Positions 54,907-64,000 of a stretch of DNA of 64,000 nucleotides are shown in pieces; position 1 is the stretch's first letter, and each line of letters starts with the position of its first letter. Position numbers and translations under genes: made by a program. Below the pieces are notes generated by a model that was not told where the DNA came from, ran no database searches, and saw only the letters and a list, made by a program, of their open reading frames with translations. This DNA is from Bacillota bacterium (GTDB lineage Bacteria; Bacillota_I; Bacilli_A; ML615J-28; CAG-698): NCBI GenBank assembly GCA_023410025.1, contig JAEYQM010000023.1, positions 1 to 64,000 of the forward strand. Direction: 5' to 3'.

Positions 54907-56917
54907 GCGTTTATTTAGATACGTGAAAGGGAAATATCGTTTCTTTTTCTTAAGTATCTTTATGATTATAATTGTTCAGATTTTAGGATTTATTACTCCA
55001 CTTCTTGTAAAGGGAATAATTGATGAGCAATTATTAGGAATTGAATTTGAGTGGGCAGAAGTAAAAGAAGATGGGGATAAGACTGTTGAGTTTAATGGAA
55101 GATACTATATTCAATATCGCCATTTAGATGATAATGATGAAGTAATTGGTGACGCCAGTATTGTTATATATAAAGTAGGTTACTACTTTACTAATTCAAA
55201 AGTTATTAATGGGCAAAGGGATGTTAAAGATAATGTATTAGTTGTTACTACTGAGGATAGTTCTTATACATATGACGTAGTAAGACTTAATGCTTTTGAG
55301 ATTTCTAAATTTTATAACCCTGTTGTTCCAACATTAATTATCCTTATTGTGTTATTATTTTTAAAGAGTGTTGTTGTAATTATAGCTACTTATATACAAC
55401 ACTTATCAACAAATAGAGTAGTTAGTTGGATTGCTCAAGATGCAAGAACTGATGCAATGAGAAGCGTTGAAAGATTACCAATTTCTTATTTTGAGTCTGA
55501 ACCTGCTGGTAAAATGTCAGCTAGAATTACTCATGATGTAGATGGTATGATTGGTTTATACAGATTAAGCGTAAATGTATTTTTAAATACTATTTTGAGC
55601 TTTGTCTTTGCATATGTTGGAATGTTTTATTTAAACTGGAAAATTGCATTAATAACATTTGTTGCATATCCATTAATTTATATTTGGGTAGCATTCTTCT
55701 TGAAACGTTTAAAAGTATTAGCTGAAAAGGTTAATGAATTAAGAAGTATGTTAACAGCTAAAATAAATGAGATTATTAATGGTATTAATATTCTCCAAGT
55801 ATTTAATTTCAAAAAACAAACAGTTCATGAATTTAATATCATCAACCAAAACTTTAAAAATGAACAATTAAAGGAAGTAAAATTACATATTACAGCTGGT
55901 TGGAATATGATTAACATTATTAAAGCAACGATAACAACCTTTATAGTTGCATACTTTGGATGGCAATATTTAAGTTTCTCAGATATTATCGTAACTGCGG
56001 GATTAATATATGCTTATAATGAATATTTACTAAAAATAATTGAGCCCGTTAATGCAATTTTTGTTAACGTTGGTGAATTCCAACACTCAATGGTAAGAGT
56101 TGATAGAATCTTTAAACTTATTGAAGGTGATCTTGAAGATGATACAATTGGAGATATTGCAAAATATAGAGGAGATATTAAATTTGATAATATCTGGTTT
56201 AGCTATAAAAAAGGTCTATATGTTTTAAAGGGCGTTACAATAGATGTACAAAGTGGACAAATGATAGGTCTAGTTGGTCATACAGGTAGTGGTAAATCTT
56301 CACTTATGAATTTACTATTAAGATTTTATGATATTGATGATGATAAATCAGGAGCCATTTACGTTGACGGTATGGATATAAGAAAGATACCAAAGAGGGT
56401 TTATCGTAAACATTTAGGTATTGTTCTTCAAGAACCAACCCTATTTAAAGGAACTATAGCAAGTAATATTCGATTTGGTTTAAATGATATAAGTGATGAA
56501 GAAGTTAAAAGAGTATTAATATCGGTTGGTGGAGAAAAAATAATTAATAAATTTGAACTTGGAATTAATCAACCAATTACAAGATCTGGTTCAAACTTAA
56601 GTAGTGGTGAAAAACAAATTATTACTCTTGCAAGAGTATTAATTCACAATCCATCAATATTAATTATGGATGAAGCTACTTCTCATATTGATACAGAAAC
56701 TGAAGAAATGATAAAAAAAGCTTTAAAGGTTGTTTCAGTTGGTAGGACAGTAATTGTTATTGCCCACCGTTTAAGTACAATCTATGATGCTGACAAGATT
56801 GTTGTCTTAGACCATGGATTAAAAGTTGAAGAAGGTACTCATAACGAACTTTTAACTCATAATGGATATTATGCTAATATGTACCGAGCACAAATAGCAA
56901 ATCATAAAAAGAACTGA
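54893..56917 (+). CDS. yheH: Multidrug-type ABC exporter half with canonical ATPase (YheH-like)
   Basis: 674 residues. Membrane domain with an extra extracytoplasmic insert of about 95 residues between helices one and two (about 45-145; acidic, beta-rich). ATPase: Walker A GHTGSGKSS, signature LSSGEKQIITLARVL (S instead of G at the third position), Walker B ILIMDEATSHID with the catalytic Glu. Canonical site in a heterodimer with YheI. The insert sets it apart from most exporters and is typical of YheH. Confidence 0.93.
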   Translation: MKNFKRLFRYVKGKYRFFFLSIFMIIIVQILGFITPLLVKGIIDEQLLGIEFEWAEVKEDGDKTVEFNGRYYIQYRHLDDNDEVIGDASIVIYKVGYYFTNSKVINGQRDVKDNVLVVTTEDSSYTYDVVRLNAFEISKFYNPVVPTLIILIVLLFLKSVVVIIATYIQHLSTNRVVSWIAQDARTDAMRSVERLPISYFESEPAGKMSARITHDVDGMIGLYRLSVNVFLNTILSFVFAYVGMFYLNWKIALITFVAYPLIYIWVAFFLKRLKVLAEKVNELRSMLTAKINEIINGINILQVFNFKKQTVHEFNIINQNFKNEQLKEVKLHITAGWNMINIIKATITTFIVAYFGWQYLSFSDIIVTAGLIYAYNEYLLKIIEPVNAIFVNVGEFQHSMVRVDRIFKLIEGDLEDDTIGDIAKYRGDIKFDNIWFSYKKGLYVLKGVTIDVQSGQMIGLVGHTGSGKSSLMNLLLRFYDIDDDKSGAIYVDGMDIRKIPKRVYRKHLGIVLQEPTLFKGTIASNIRFGLNDISDEEVKRVLISVGGEKIINKFELGINQPITRSGSNLSSGEKQIITLARVLIHNPSILIMDEATSHIDTETEEMIKKALKVVSVGRTVIVIAHRLSTIYDADKIVVLDHGLKVEEGTHNELLTHNGYYANMYRAQIANHKKN

Positions 56918-56937
56918 ACATTTTGTTCAGTTTTTTT
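56912..56937 (+). terminator. Terminator of the exporter operon
   Basis: AACTGAACA with TGTTCAGTT, loop TTT, then TTTTT; the stem covers the yheH stop codon. Confidence 0.9.
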
Positions 56938-56968
56938 AAAAAGATATGATGTAATGAAAAAAAATATA

Positions 56969-56977
56969 TGGTATAAT
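56969..56977 (+). promoter_or_regulatory. Extended -10 promoter for the methylaspartase gene
   Basis: TGG-TATAAT (TATAAT at 56972-56977), about 34 bases before the start at 57011. Confidence 0.6.
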
Positions 56978-57010
56978 ATATTATATATTAATTATGAAAG
57001 AAGGAGAAAA

Positions 57011-58264
57011 ATGAAAATCATTGATGTGTTAGTGACTAAATCTTATACTGGCTTTTATTTTGATGATCAAGAAGCTATTAAAAGAGGGGCATCACAAGAT
57101 GGGCTTATATATTTAGGGGAACCAATTACTCCAGGATTTAAAACAATTCGTCAACCAGGGGAAGCAATATCAATTCAATTAGTGCTTGAAGATGGAAGTA
57201 TTGGAATTGGAGATTGCGCAGCTGTACAATATAGTGGGGCAGGAGGAAGAGAAGCTTTATTTACTGCTGAAGAATTTATCCCATTTATTGAAGACAATAT
57301 TAAACCTTTATTGATAGGTGAAGACGTAAGTGAGTTTAAACAACTTGCTGAAAAATATGATAAATTAGAAGTGAATAACAAAAGAATTCACATGGCAATA
57401 AGATATGGTTTAACTCAAGCTTTATTAAATGCTACAGCTATGGCCAATAAGTTAACAAAAGCTGAAGTTATAAGAAAAGAATATAATATTCAAGACGATG
57501 TTTATAAATATGTGCCAATCTTTACTCAATCTGGTGATGATCGCTATTTAAATGTTGATAAGATGATACTTAAGGAAGTTGATGCTTTACCTCATGCTTT
57601 ATTTAATAATCTTAATAAATTAGGTATGAATGGTGAAAAACTAATAGAATATCTAAAATGGCTAACGAATAGAGTTATTACAACAAGAAAAAGAGAAGAT
57701 TATAATCCAGTGTTTCATATTGATACATATGGAACAATTGGTATGGCATTTAACTATGATATAGATAAAATGGTTGAATACTTTAAGAAATTAGAAGAAT
57801 TAGCTCAGCCATTTAAATTAAGAATTGAAGGTCCTGTTGATGCAGGATCGAAAGAAAAGACGATTTACTACCTAAAAGAATTAACAAGAAGATTAGATGA
57901 AAATAATATTCAAGTTGAAATCGTAGCTGATGAATGGTGTAATACATTAGAAGATGTTATTGATTTTGTAAATGAAAGAGCTGGACATATGGTTCAAATA
58001 AAAACTCCCGATTTAGGTGGAATCAATAATACAATTGAAGCAATATTATATTGTGAAGGAAAAGATGTTTTAGCATATTGTGGAGGGACATGTAATGAAA
58101 CTGAAATCTCTGCACATGTAACAACAAATATTGCCATAGCATGTAAAGCAGTACAAATATTGGGTAAACCTGGTATGGGCGTTGATGAAGCTTTAATGAT
58201 TTGTAAGAATGAAGAAAATAGAGTAATAGCAATTGCTAATAATAGAAAAAACTTTAAAAAATAG
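57011..58264 (+). CDS. Methylaspartate ammonia-lyase
   Basis: 3-methylaspartase (EC 4.3.1.2), 417 residues, enolase superfamily. Highly characteristic: TGFYFDDQEAIKRGASQDG, GDCAAVQYSGAGGRE, FTQSGDDRYLNVDKMI, ADEWCNTLEDV, MVQIKTPDLGG and AYCGGTCNET. Catalytic K331 and the partner histidine H195 (LPHAL) are present. Mg ligands lie in FHIDTYG and ADEWCN. The frame extends upstream to 56954, but AAGGAG before ATG 57011 sets the start. In the glutamate mesaconate pathway it acts after glutamate mutase; no mutase genes (mutS/mutE) are visible, so it is an orphan here. Confidence 0.95.
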   Translation: MKIIDVLVTKSYTGFYFDDQEAIKRGASQDGLIYLGEPITPGFKTIRQPGEAISIQLVLEDGSIGIGDCAAVQYSGAGGREALFTAEEFIPFIEDNIKPLLIGEDVSEFKQLAEKYDKLEVNNKRIHMAIRYGLTQALLNATAMANKLTKAEVIRKEYNIQDDVYKYVPIFTQSGDDRYLNVDKMILKEVDALPHALFNNLNKLGMNGEKLIEYLKWLTNRVITTRKREDYNPVFHIDTYGTIGMAFNYDIDKMVEYFKKLEELAQPFKLRIEGPVDAGSKEKTIYYLKELTRRLDENNIQVEIVADEWCNTLEDVIDFVNERAGHMVQIKTPDLGGINNTIEAILYCEGKDVLAYCGGTCNETEISAHVTTNIAIACKAVQILGKPGMGVDEALMICKNEENRVIAIANNRKNFKK

Positions 58265-58269
58265 AAGAA

Positions 58270-58305
58270 AAGAGCATTGATTTTTAATCAATGCTCTTAT
58301 TTTTT
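58270..58305. terminator. Bidirectional terminator after methylaspartase
   Basis: AAGAGCATTGAT with ATCAATGCTCTT, loop TTTTA, T-run on both sides; the minus-strand lipoprotein gene ends right after it. Confidence 0.92.
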
Positions 58306-61300
58306 ATAATGCTGGTTTGTAATAATTAATCTTAATTACTTTACCTGCTGATAATACACCAGTATAACCACTACCTTCTTGCATTAACCACGTTCCACCA
58401 TTTTGATTTGTATTATATGTATGTGGACAATATAGGAATTCACCTGGTTGTAATGTTTGAAGAGTTCCGTTAGTTGTTGTATTTGTACCAGTATCAGCCC
58501 ATTTCTTTTGAACTGTATAAGTACCATCAGCATTTGGTGAGAATACTAATTTACCATAACCATATGTACTAGAGTTATTTCTACCATATGTTAAGCTTGG
58601 GTCAAATGTTAATGCAACATCACTGTCATTAAAGTATAATACACCATCACCTTTATAAGCTGTAGAGACACCTTTAATTAATGATTGGTTATATAAAGCT
58701 GTTGTATCAGATGAAGAACCATATGGACGTAAATGATTAATAGTAAGTGTATTTCCACTTGCTGGTTTATTTAATTTAATAAATGAACCTTCACCAATAA
58801 AGTATACTTTATTATCAACAACAATACTTATTCCACCAAATCCAATATTTGCAAGTTGTTCGTCAAATGAACCTTTACCATCTTGAGTTTGACCTCCAGA
58901 TTTTGGTGCTATTGATCCAGTATTAAATACTGTAATTTGCCCTTGATCTAATAAACCAAAGTTAATTTGGAATTCATATTTTGTATCACCTATAGAAGCA
59001 ACAATTGTTGTTGGTTTATATTCGAATTTAGATTTTGTAAATACACCTGTTTGTAAATTAAACATTGAAGTATCTTCACTATCTTTATAAGAATAAATAA
59101 TTCCATTAGTTGTTGGGAATGTAAAGTCATTATTAATTTTCTTTGGAATTTTACGAACTACATCAAATATTAAAGCAATATTAGGATCTTTAACACCCAT
59201 CATTTCAACTTCTTTATCTTCAAGAAGAGATAATAGTTTTACTAATGCTTTTTCTTCATTTAATAATGCTTCATATTTGTTTCTTGCTTCAATAACTTTT
59301 GTTTCATCACTTAAAGTTAATGTTCTAGGAAGTGAGTTAATAAATGTATCAACTTCCATTGCATGTTCTTGAATAGCAGAGGGAGTTAAGTTGATTATAT
59401 CATTTCTAGAGTTTTTAGGAGATACAGTTCCTAAAATAAAGTCTTTACTATTATTATTAGTATCAATTAGACCCCATCTAACTAATGCACCATTTCTAGC
59501 TCCATCATATGAATTAGTTTCAGAAATAGTGACATTGTTATAAGCAAATAAATCAACTATATTAACATCATTTACAGAGGTTACTGCTGTGTTATTATTT
59601 GCAAGAACAATCTTACCACTATCAGTTAATAAAATACTAGATACATAATCGGCAAGTGGTAAATATGCACTGCCACTATTATTTCCTTCTTTAACTTGGA
59701 TTAAGTAGTAACCTTTAGCTTTAATTACATCTCCAGAATTAAATGAAATCCACTGTGTGTTAAGTTTAGAAACATCAGTTGTAAAGGCATTATTACCTTC
59801 AGCAAATTGTAATGTCCATCCTTCTAGACTAATGTCTTTATTTGTTGGGTTATATAATTCGATATATCCATATCGAGTAACACTGTTATTACTCAATAAT
59901 ATTTGACTGATCATAACTGGTGTAGCAATTGAATCTAATTGATGTAATTCAAGTTCTTTTGCTTTTAATAAATTAAATGTAGTTGTTAATGATTTTTGAA
60001 CATCATTTAAATCTTCATAAATTGATCTAGCAGATTGAACTTTACTTATATCATTCTTAGTAATAACTTCTGGTAATTTAGCAACTGCTAAGTCAAAGTT
60101 TTTAGCTTTTTGTAAATCTTCAGCATTTCCATTTAAGTTAACAGATGTCGTTCCATCAGCCCCTGGAATAACTGAGTATAATACTGTTGATTCGTTATAG
60201 TTTTCACCCTTAATGTTTACAATGTACCCAACTCTTGTAGCAGTAGCTGGAGTTTTAATAATTTTCCCTCTATTGTCTACGATTTCTTGATTTAATGAAG
60301 TAAATGAAATTTGATAATCTTTAAGAACAGTTCTAACGATATATTCAGCTCTAATTAAATCAATTGCATAATCATATAGATTAGCATTTCTTAAAGTACG
60401 TGGACAATCTTTATTCCAAAATCCACCTGTTGCTAGAGGTATATCAAAATCATGATGTTGTTTAATAGCATTTAGACCAATATTATATTTTTCCATTAAC
60501 ATAGCCATTAACTTTGCGGTTCTTTGCCATGTTGTGTATAAATCCGAACCAAAATCAACACATGTTTCAATACCTATTCCATATGCATAAGCATCGAAAT
60601 GATCTCCCTGCCATGAAACTTCGTTGTCAGGTATGTGCTGAATTACTTTATTTTCATCAACTGTATAATGCCATGAACGAGCACGATTTGTTGCATTGTC
60701 ATTACCAATAAGATATGCTGCATGCATTTCAGCGTTTGCTCCTGGTGTATGATTACCAGTATCATGATAAATAATATATTTTGTTTCAGGATGTAAGATA
60801 CCAGATCTTACCGCCATTTGATTTTCAGCATCTTGAATTGTATCTTTATTTGCTACAGTTCCAGTATATTTATTTTGAGTTACGTTAATAATTCTTACAT
60901 CTAAATTTAGTGAAGAGTTAAAATAATAGTTAACACTTCCATTTACCCATTGTTGACGTTCATCTGGATTGTATCCATAAGAAGTAACATATTGTCTTAA
61001 TGGGTTTTCAATATTCATATTTGTTAATATTTTAATTGGATTAACATTTACATTGTATGTATATGTTTGTTGTTTTGAACTATCTTGTTTTGATGTCAGT
61101 GTAATCGTGAACTCTCCCTTGTTGAGGATATTTACATGACCAAATTCATCAACTGTAGCAACATTTGGATTACTACTAGACCAAGTAACTTCTTGATTAG
61201 CATTAGCTGGTAATACTTTTCCAATTAATTGAAATTGATCAAATATATTTACTTCAATTGGTTGATTTTCAATTAATACATCTTGAATTTCAACAATTGC

Positions 61301-61855
61301 AACTGTAAACTTAATTGATACAGCAACACTATTTGTTTTTGATCTAGTTATAACAACTGCTTCACCTTTACCAACAGCAGTTACAACGCCTTTCTTATCA
61401 ACTTTTACAACACTTTCATCAGTTGATTCAAAAGTTACACCTAAATTAGCTAAGTCAGCTTTGTCTTCATAAACTAAGGTTATATTATCGTTAATAAATA
61501 AATTTGTTTTTGAAGCAATTACACTTAAATTCTTTTGTACTGTTACGTTAATTGATTTAGATATTTCTAAATTATCTTTTAAACTAATAGTAATAGTAGC
61601 AAAACCATCCTTTAATGCAGTTATTACATTTCCCTCAACAGTAACAACGCTTTCATTGTTTGATGTGATTATTACCTCTTTTACCACATCAATATTATTA
61701 TTTTGAATTTTGTAATCCAATGTATGTGTTTGTGTCATATAAAGATTTAGATTTTCTTTATCTAACAAAATAGTGTAATTATCTTTAGTAGTAACTACGC
61801 ATCCTGCAAGCGCTAACAAAGATAAAGACAAAATAAAATAAACGAATTTTCTCAT
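58304..61855 (-). CDS. Large lipoprotein with Ig-like repeats, amidase and lamin-tail domains
   Basis: 1183 residues. Lipobox ALAGC. Three Ig-like modules (about 25-105, 106-187, 188-272), the third a clear BIG_2 (VTWSSSNPNVATVDEFG). Then an Amidase_2 domain (about 350-505): YIIYHDTGNH, YTVDENKVIQHI, IGIETCVDFG and KDCPRTL, with zinc ligands present. A lamin-tail domain (about 645-815; GYIELYNPTNKDISLEGWTLQF, partial) and a C-terminal 270-residue region of unknown type follow. It is probably a surface N-acetylmuramoyl-L-alanine amidase, perhaps extracellular nucleic-acid or wall bound. GGAGGAG site upstream. Confidence 0.88.
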   Translation of the reverse strand: MRKFVYFILSLSLLALAGCVVTTKDNYTILLDKENLNLYMTQTHTLDYKIQNNNIDVVKEVIITSNNESVVTVEGNVITALKDGFATITISLKDNLEISKSINVTVQKNLSVIASKTNLFINDNITLVYEDKADLANLGVTFESTDESVVKVDKKGVVTAVGKGEAVVITRSKTNSVAVSIKFTVAIVEIQDVLIENQPIEVNIFDQFQLIGKVLPANANQEVTWSSSNPNVATVDEFGHVNILNKGEFTITLTSKQDSSKQQTYTYNVNVNPIKILTNMNIENPLRQYVTSYGYNPDERQQWVNGSVNYYFNSSLNLDVRIINVTQNKYTGTVANKDTIQDAENQMAVRSGILHPETKYIIYHDTGNHTPGANAEMHAAYLIGNDNATNRARSWHYTVDENKVIQHIPDNEVSWQGDHFDAYAYGIGIETCVDFGSDLYTTWQRTAKLMAMLMEKYNIGLNAIKQHHDFDIPLATGGFWNKDCPRTLRNANLYDYAIDLIRAEYIVRTVLKDYQISFTSLNQEIVDNRGKIIKTPATATRVGYIVNIKGENYNESTVLYSVIPGADGTTSVNLNGNAEDLQKAKNFDLAVAKLPEVITKNDISKVQSARSIYEDLNDVQKSLTTTFNLLKAKELELHQLDSIATPVMISQILLSNNSVTRYGYIELYNPTNKDISLEGWTLQFAEGNNAFTTDVSKLNTQWISFNSGDVIKAKGYYLIQVKEGNNSGSAYLPLADYVSSILLTDSGKIVLANNNTAVTSVNDVNIVDLFAYNNVTISETNSYDGARNGALVRWGLIDTNNNSKDFILGTVSPKNSRNDIINLTPSAIQEHAMEVDTFINSLPRTLTLSDETKVIEARNKYEALLNEEKALVKLLSLLEDKEVEMMGVKDPNIALIFDVVRKIPKKINNDFTFPTTNGIIYSYKDSEDTSMFNLQTGVFTKSKFEYKPTTIVASIGDTKYEFQINFGLLDQGQITVFNTGSIAPKSGGQTQDGKGSFDEQLANIGFGGISIVVDNKVYFIGEGSFIKLNKPASGNTLTINHLRPYGSSSDTTALYNQSLIKGVSTAYKGDGVLYFNDSDVALTFDPSLTYGRNNSSTYGYGKLVFSPNADGTYTVQKKWADTGTNTTTNGTLQTLQPGEFLYCPHTYNTNQNGGTWLMQEGSGYTGVLSAGKVIKINYYKPAL

Positions 61856-61942
61856 AGGTAAATATCTCCTCCAATGATATATTGTAACATATTTCCTAAA
61901 TTTAGTAAATATATATTATAAATATGTTGTTTTCTCAATTAT

Positions 61943-61970
61943 ATATAAAAAAAAGGTATAAAATACCTTT
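61943..61970 (-). terminator. Terminator after the 62000 lipoprotein gene
   Basis: On the minus strand AAAGGTAT with ATACCTTT around a three-base loop, followed by eight Ts. It separates the two minus-strand lipoprotein genes. Confidence 0.88.
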
Positions 61971-61999
61971 AAAAATTAATTTTTAAAATAAAAATATCA

Positions 62000-63622
62000 C
62001 TACTTAATATTTATATAATATAGATATCTTTGATTATATTTTTTTGAATAAAACATAATATATGCATCACCTTTTGTCTTAGCAGTACATAAACCCAATT
62101 CACTAAATGATATTAAGTCAGGAGTAAGGCTTATAAATTCAAAACTCTCAGTTATGTCTACTTTATCACTATAAATATTAAATTGAAAACTTGATCCTAT
62201 TGATAATGATATTGGAGTTACAGCTTCAAGAACACTAGACTCTGATTTTTCAACATTTAATTCAATTTCAATAAATTTTGATTCATCATCTCTAGATACT
62301 GCTTTTATTTTAAAAACACCGATATCATGAATTGTAACTATTCCAAATGAATTGATTGTTGCAATATCTTTATTGCTGCTACTCCAAATAACCTCTTGAT
62401 TACCATCAAGTGGATAAATCTTGGCTTTAAGTTGTATTTGTTGTTTAGAATTAACATTATAGTAAATATTTATAGGAATATTATATATTGCCACATCATT
62501 TGTAACTTCACGAGAAAAAAACATAGAAGAAAAGCATCTGTCTTTTTTCTCTTTAAAAGTTCCACCTATTAAAAAATATCCTTCTTTTAATACTTTTACA
62601 TTTCCATTTTTATCTACAGTTGCAATATCTGGATGACTACTAAAAAAAATAATCTCATATTTTGCTTCTGTTGGAAATACAGTGACATTGTATTTAAACT
62701 CATCTCCAACATATACAGTTTCCGATCCGTAATCAATGTTGATACTTTCAATTTCTGGTAGATATACCCTCAAAAGAAAAGATCTATATTGAGTATCATC
62801 ATCAACAGAAGTGGCAGTAATTCTTGTTTCTCCAACGGATAAAGTTATTAATTTTCCAGATTCATCAATTGATGCAACATTAGGATTACTACTAGTCCAA
62901 ATTATTTTTTGATTAGCATTACTAGGTAATATAGTTGCATCAAACTTAATTTCTTGACCAAGTTTCATTGAATATTGTTCATTTTTAATTAAGATTTTTG
63001 TTATTTCAATAGTCTTTACGGTTATTGTGAAAGAAGCTGTTGTACCATGTTCTTTAGATGTTACGATTATATCAGCAACACCCTTTTTAAGGCCAACTGC
63101 ATGTTTATATTGATTAATATGTAGTACTTCTGGATTGCTGGATTGATAAATAATATCACTATTATATAGATAGTTTTCTAAGAAAATTTCAATTTCTTCA
63201 CCAACAAGCAATTCACTTTTTTCGCAGTATACATTAAGTGGATTTACAACTTTTACTTGAAAAGTTGTAAATACTTCAGGTTTTTTTGATAAATAAATTT
63301 CAATGTAAGCATTACCTACATTAACAGGTACTAATTCGCCATCAATCACATCAACAATACCTGTATCCGATGATTTAATGACAACATTAAAATCACTATT
63401 ATCTTGAACTTTATTATTTATTAAAATTGAATAGTTTATCATTTCCTTTGTATTTATAGGAACAACAACATTATCTTTAGATGCTTTTATCTCAATTTTA
63501 ATATTTCTTGGTAAATCTTCTTCACGCCATTTATTCAAATCTTCCGTGTTATATGACAAAAGATTACAGCCTGTAAGCAAAAGGGAAAAAACAATAAATA
63601 TAAGTAAGTATATTTTTCTCAT
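62000..63622 (-). CDS. Lipoprotein made of Ig-like (BIG_2) repeats
   Basis: 540 residues. Lipobox LTGC. Five to six Ig-like modules; the clearest have the BIG_2 core: IIWTSSNPNVASIDESGK (about 245-265), FFSSHPDIATVDKNGN, and VIWSSSNKDIATINSFGI. No enzymatic domain. It resembles the N-terminal half of the neighbouring amidase lipoprotein, so the two may share an origin. Likely a surface adhesin or wall-binding protein. GGAGGT precedes the ATG. Confidence 0.82.
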   Translation of the reverse strand: MRKIYLLIFIVFSLLLTGCNLLSYNTEDLNKWREEDLPRNIKIEIKASKDNVVVPINTKEMINYSILINNKVQDNSDFNVVIKSSDTGIVDVIDGELVPVNVGNAYIEIYLSKKPEVFTTFQVKVVNPLNVYCEKSELLVGEEIEIFLENYLYNSDIIYQSSNPEVLHINQYKHAVGLKKGVADIIVTSKEHGTTASFTITVKTIEITKILIKNEQYSMKLGQEIKFDATILPSNANQKIIWTSSNPNVASIDESGKLITLSVGETRITATSVDDDTQYRSFLLRVYLPEIESINIDYGSETVYVGDEFKYNVTVFPTEAKYEIIFFSSHPDIATVDKNGNVKVLKEGYFLIGGTFKEKKDRCFSSMFFSREVTNDVAIYNIPINIYYNVNSKQQIQLKAKIYPLDGNQEVIWSSSNKDIATINSFGIVTIHDIGVFKIKAVSRDDESKFIEIELNVEKSESSVLEAVTPISLSIGSSFQFNIYSDKVDITESFEFISLTPDLISFSELGLCTAKTKGDAYIMFYSKKYNQRYLYYINIK

Positions 63623-63684
63623 TATTGACCTCCAATTTTATATTGTATCATAAAATGAAATTTTCGTAAATATCAATATTAAAC

Positions 63685-63713
63685 TTGTAATATATTTTTA
63701 TATTTGATATAAT
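63685..63713 (+). promoter_or_regulatory. Promoter for the coiled-coil lipoprotein
   Basis: -35 TTGTAA (63685-63690), 17-bp spacer, extended -10 TGA-TATAAT (TATAAT at 63708-63713). Confidence 0.75.
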
Positions 63714-63751
63714 GTAGATAATAAATAATTAATCTATAAAAAGGAGTGTGT

Positions 63752-64000
63752 ATGAAGAGATTATTTATTTTAGTATTTATTTTTATTTTTATTTTAGTGG
63801 GATGTTCAGATGCAAATGCCGATTTGGATACTAGATTAATAAACTTAGAGAAAGCGATGGAGATTAATGACGTGTTAGTACAAGATTATGAACAAAGAAT
63901 AAAAGAACTTGAAGAAGAACTTTTATATTCAACAGGTGAACTAAATAAAGTAATTAGAGATAAGAAAGAAATACAAAAAGAACTTGAGGAATTACAAAAA
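63752..64000 (+). CDS. Coiled-coil lipoprotein (partial, runs off the window)
   Basis: First 83 residues only; no stop before the window end. Lipobox LVGC after a strongly hydrophobic signal, then from about residue 40 a Glu/Lys-rich heptad pattern (RIKELEEELLYS, KEIQKELEELQK) predicting a coiled coil. AAGGAG precedes the ATG. The rest of the protein is needed to assign a family. Confidence 0.8.
   Translation, partial: MKRLFILVFIFIFILVGCSDANADLDTRLINLEKAMEINDVLVQDYEQRIKELEEELLYSTGELNKVIRDKKEIQKELEELQK

Noticed and set aside
1..64000. Possible use of mycoplasma genetic code (TGA as Trp)
   Set aside because: TGA ends many genes in ATGA overlaps (sufC, sufU, tilS, yabP, tdk) and reading through would fuse well-defined proteins; Trp is encoded by TGG.
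1..64000. CRISPR arrays, IS elements, prophage or toxin-antitoxin modules
   Set aside because: No regularly spaced repeats, transposase, integrase or recognisable toxin-antitoxin gene pair was seen on either strand.

Overview
The window is strongly AT-rich, densely packed chromosomal DNA from a low-GC, Gram-positive-type (monoderm) bacterium. Signs of this are YclNOPQ-, YheIH- and LtaS-type proteins, a small bacterial SRP RNA, Zn-type L31 and AGGAGG-like ribosome-binding sites. TGA is a true stop: several ATGA start/stop overlaps depend on it and tryptophan is TGG, so this is not a code-4 mollicute. The Bacilli-like gene content, very low GC and recognisable sporulation genes yabP-yabQ suggest a Bacilli lineage near the Mollicutes/Erysipelotrichia/Turicibacter branch. 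That placement is inference. No phage, IS element, CRISPR array or plasmid module is visible.

Layout. 1-6.1 kb: ApbE lipoprotein plus a complete SUF Fe-S assembly operon (sufC-D-S-U-B) closed by a strong terminator. 6.1-12.9 kb: a cell-envelope block with a decayed ABC-ATPase-like protein, an ABC-2-like membrane protein, lipoteichoic acid synthase, an alpha/beta hydrolase, a membrane-anchored MurF-type ligase and Ddl. 13-20 kb: tilS-hpt-ftsH-rqcP (a Bacillus-like core cluster), then a GH4 phosphoglycosidase with a GlcNAc-type kinase, then maf. 20-26 kb (mostly minus): M42 aminopeptidase/hslO, a YcxB-like pair, mntP/lysS and an SGNH hydrolase. 26-28.3 kb: a 470-bp decayed region, an unknown membrane-anchored protein, yabP-yabQ, tRNA-Tyr and tRNA-Gln, and a 51-residue small protein.

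28.3-33.4 kb: two large ABC-FtsX fusion transporters. 33.5-43.4 kb: glyA, a glycerophosphodiesterase, a decayed phosphate-acyltransferase-like protein overlapping convergent murA, aspartase, D-aminopeptidase, two more YcxB-like proteins, a nuclease-like protein, a pseudouridine synthase and rpmE. 43.6-48.3 kb: a CDF metal exporter and a YclNOPQ-type siderophore importer whose consensus promoter is followed by a perfect 22-bp palindrome, a likely operator. 48.3-53 kb: tdk-tadA, a secreted C39-like protein, SRP RNA, a small GNAT and an InlB-repeat/metallophosphoesterase lipoprotein. 53-58.3 kb: a promoter-terminator cassette (possible small RNA), YheI/YheH-type ABC exporters and an orphan methylaspartate ammonia-lyase. 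58.3-64 kb: two large Ig-like-repeat lipoproteins (one an amidase) and the start of a coiled-coil lipoprotein.

Themes: peptidoglycan and teichoic acid synthesis and recycling (ltaS, murF, ddl, murA, amidase, GH4, kinase, D-aminopeptidase), iron acquisition feeding Fe-S assembly (yclNOPQ, suf), and amino acid ammonia-lyases (aspartase, methylaspartase). I found no clear-cut new defence or mobile system. The most unusual items are the decayed ABC-ATPase partner of an ABC-2-like protein next to ltaS, the operator palindrome, two hairpins that hide ribosome-binding sites, the short promoter-terminator cassette, and the phosphate-acyltransferase relic.
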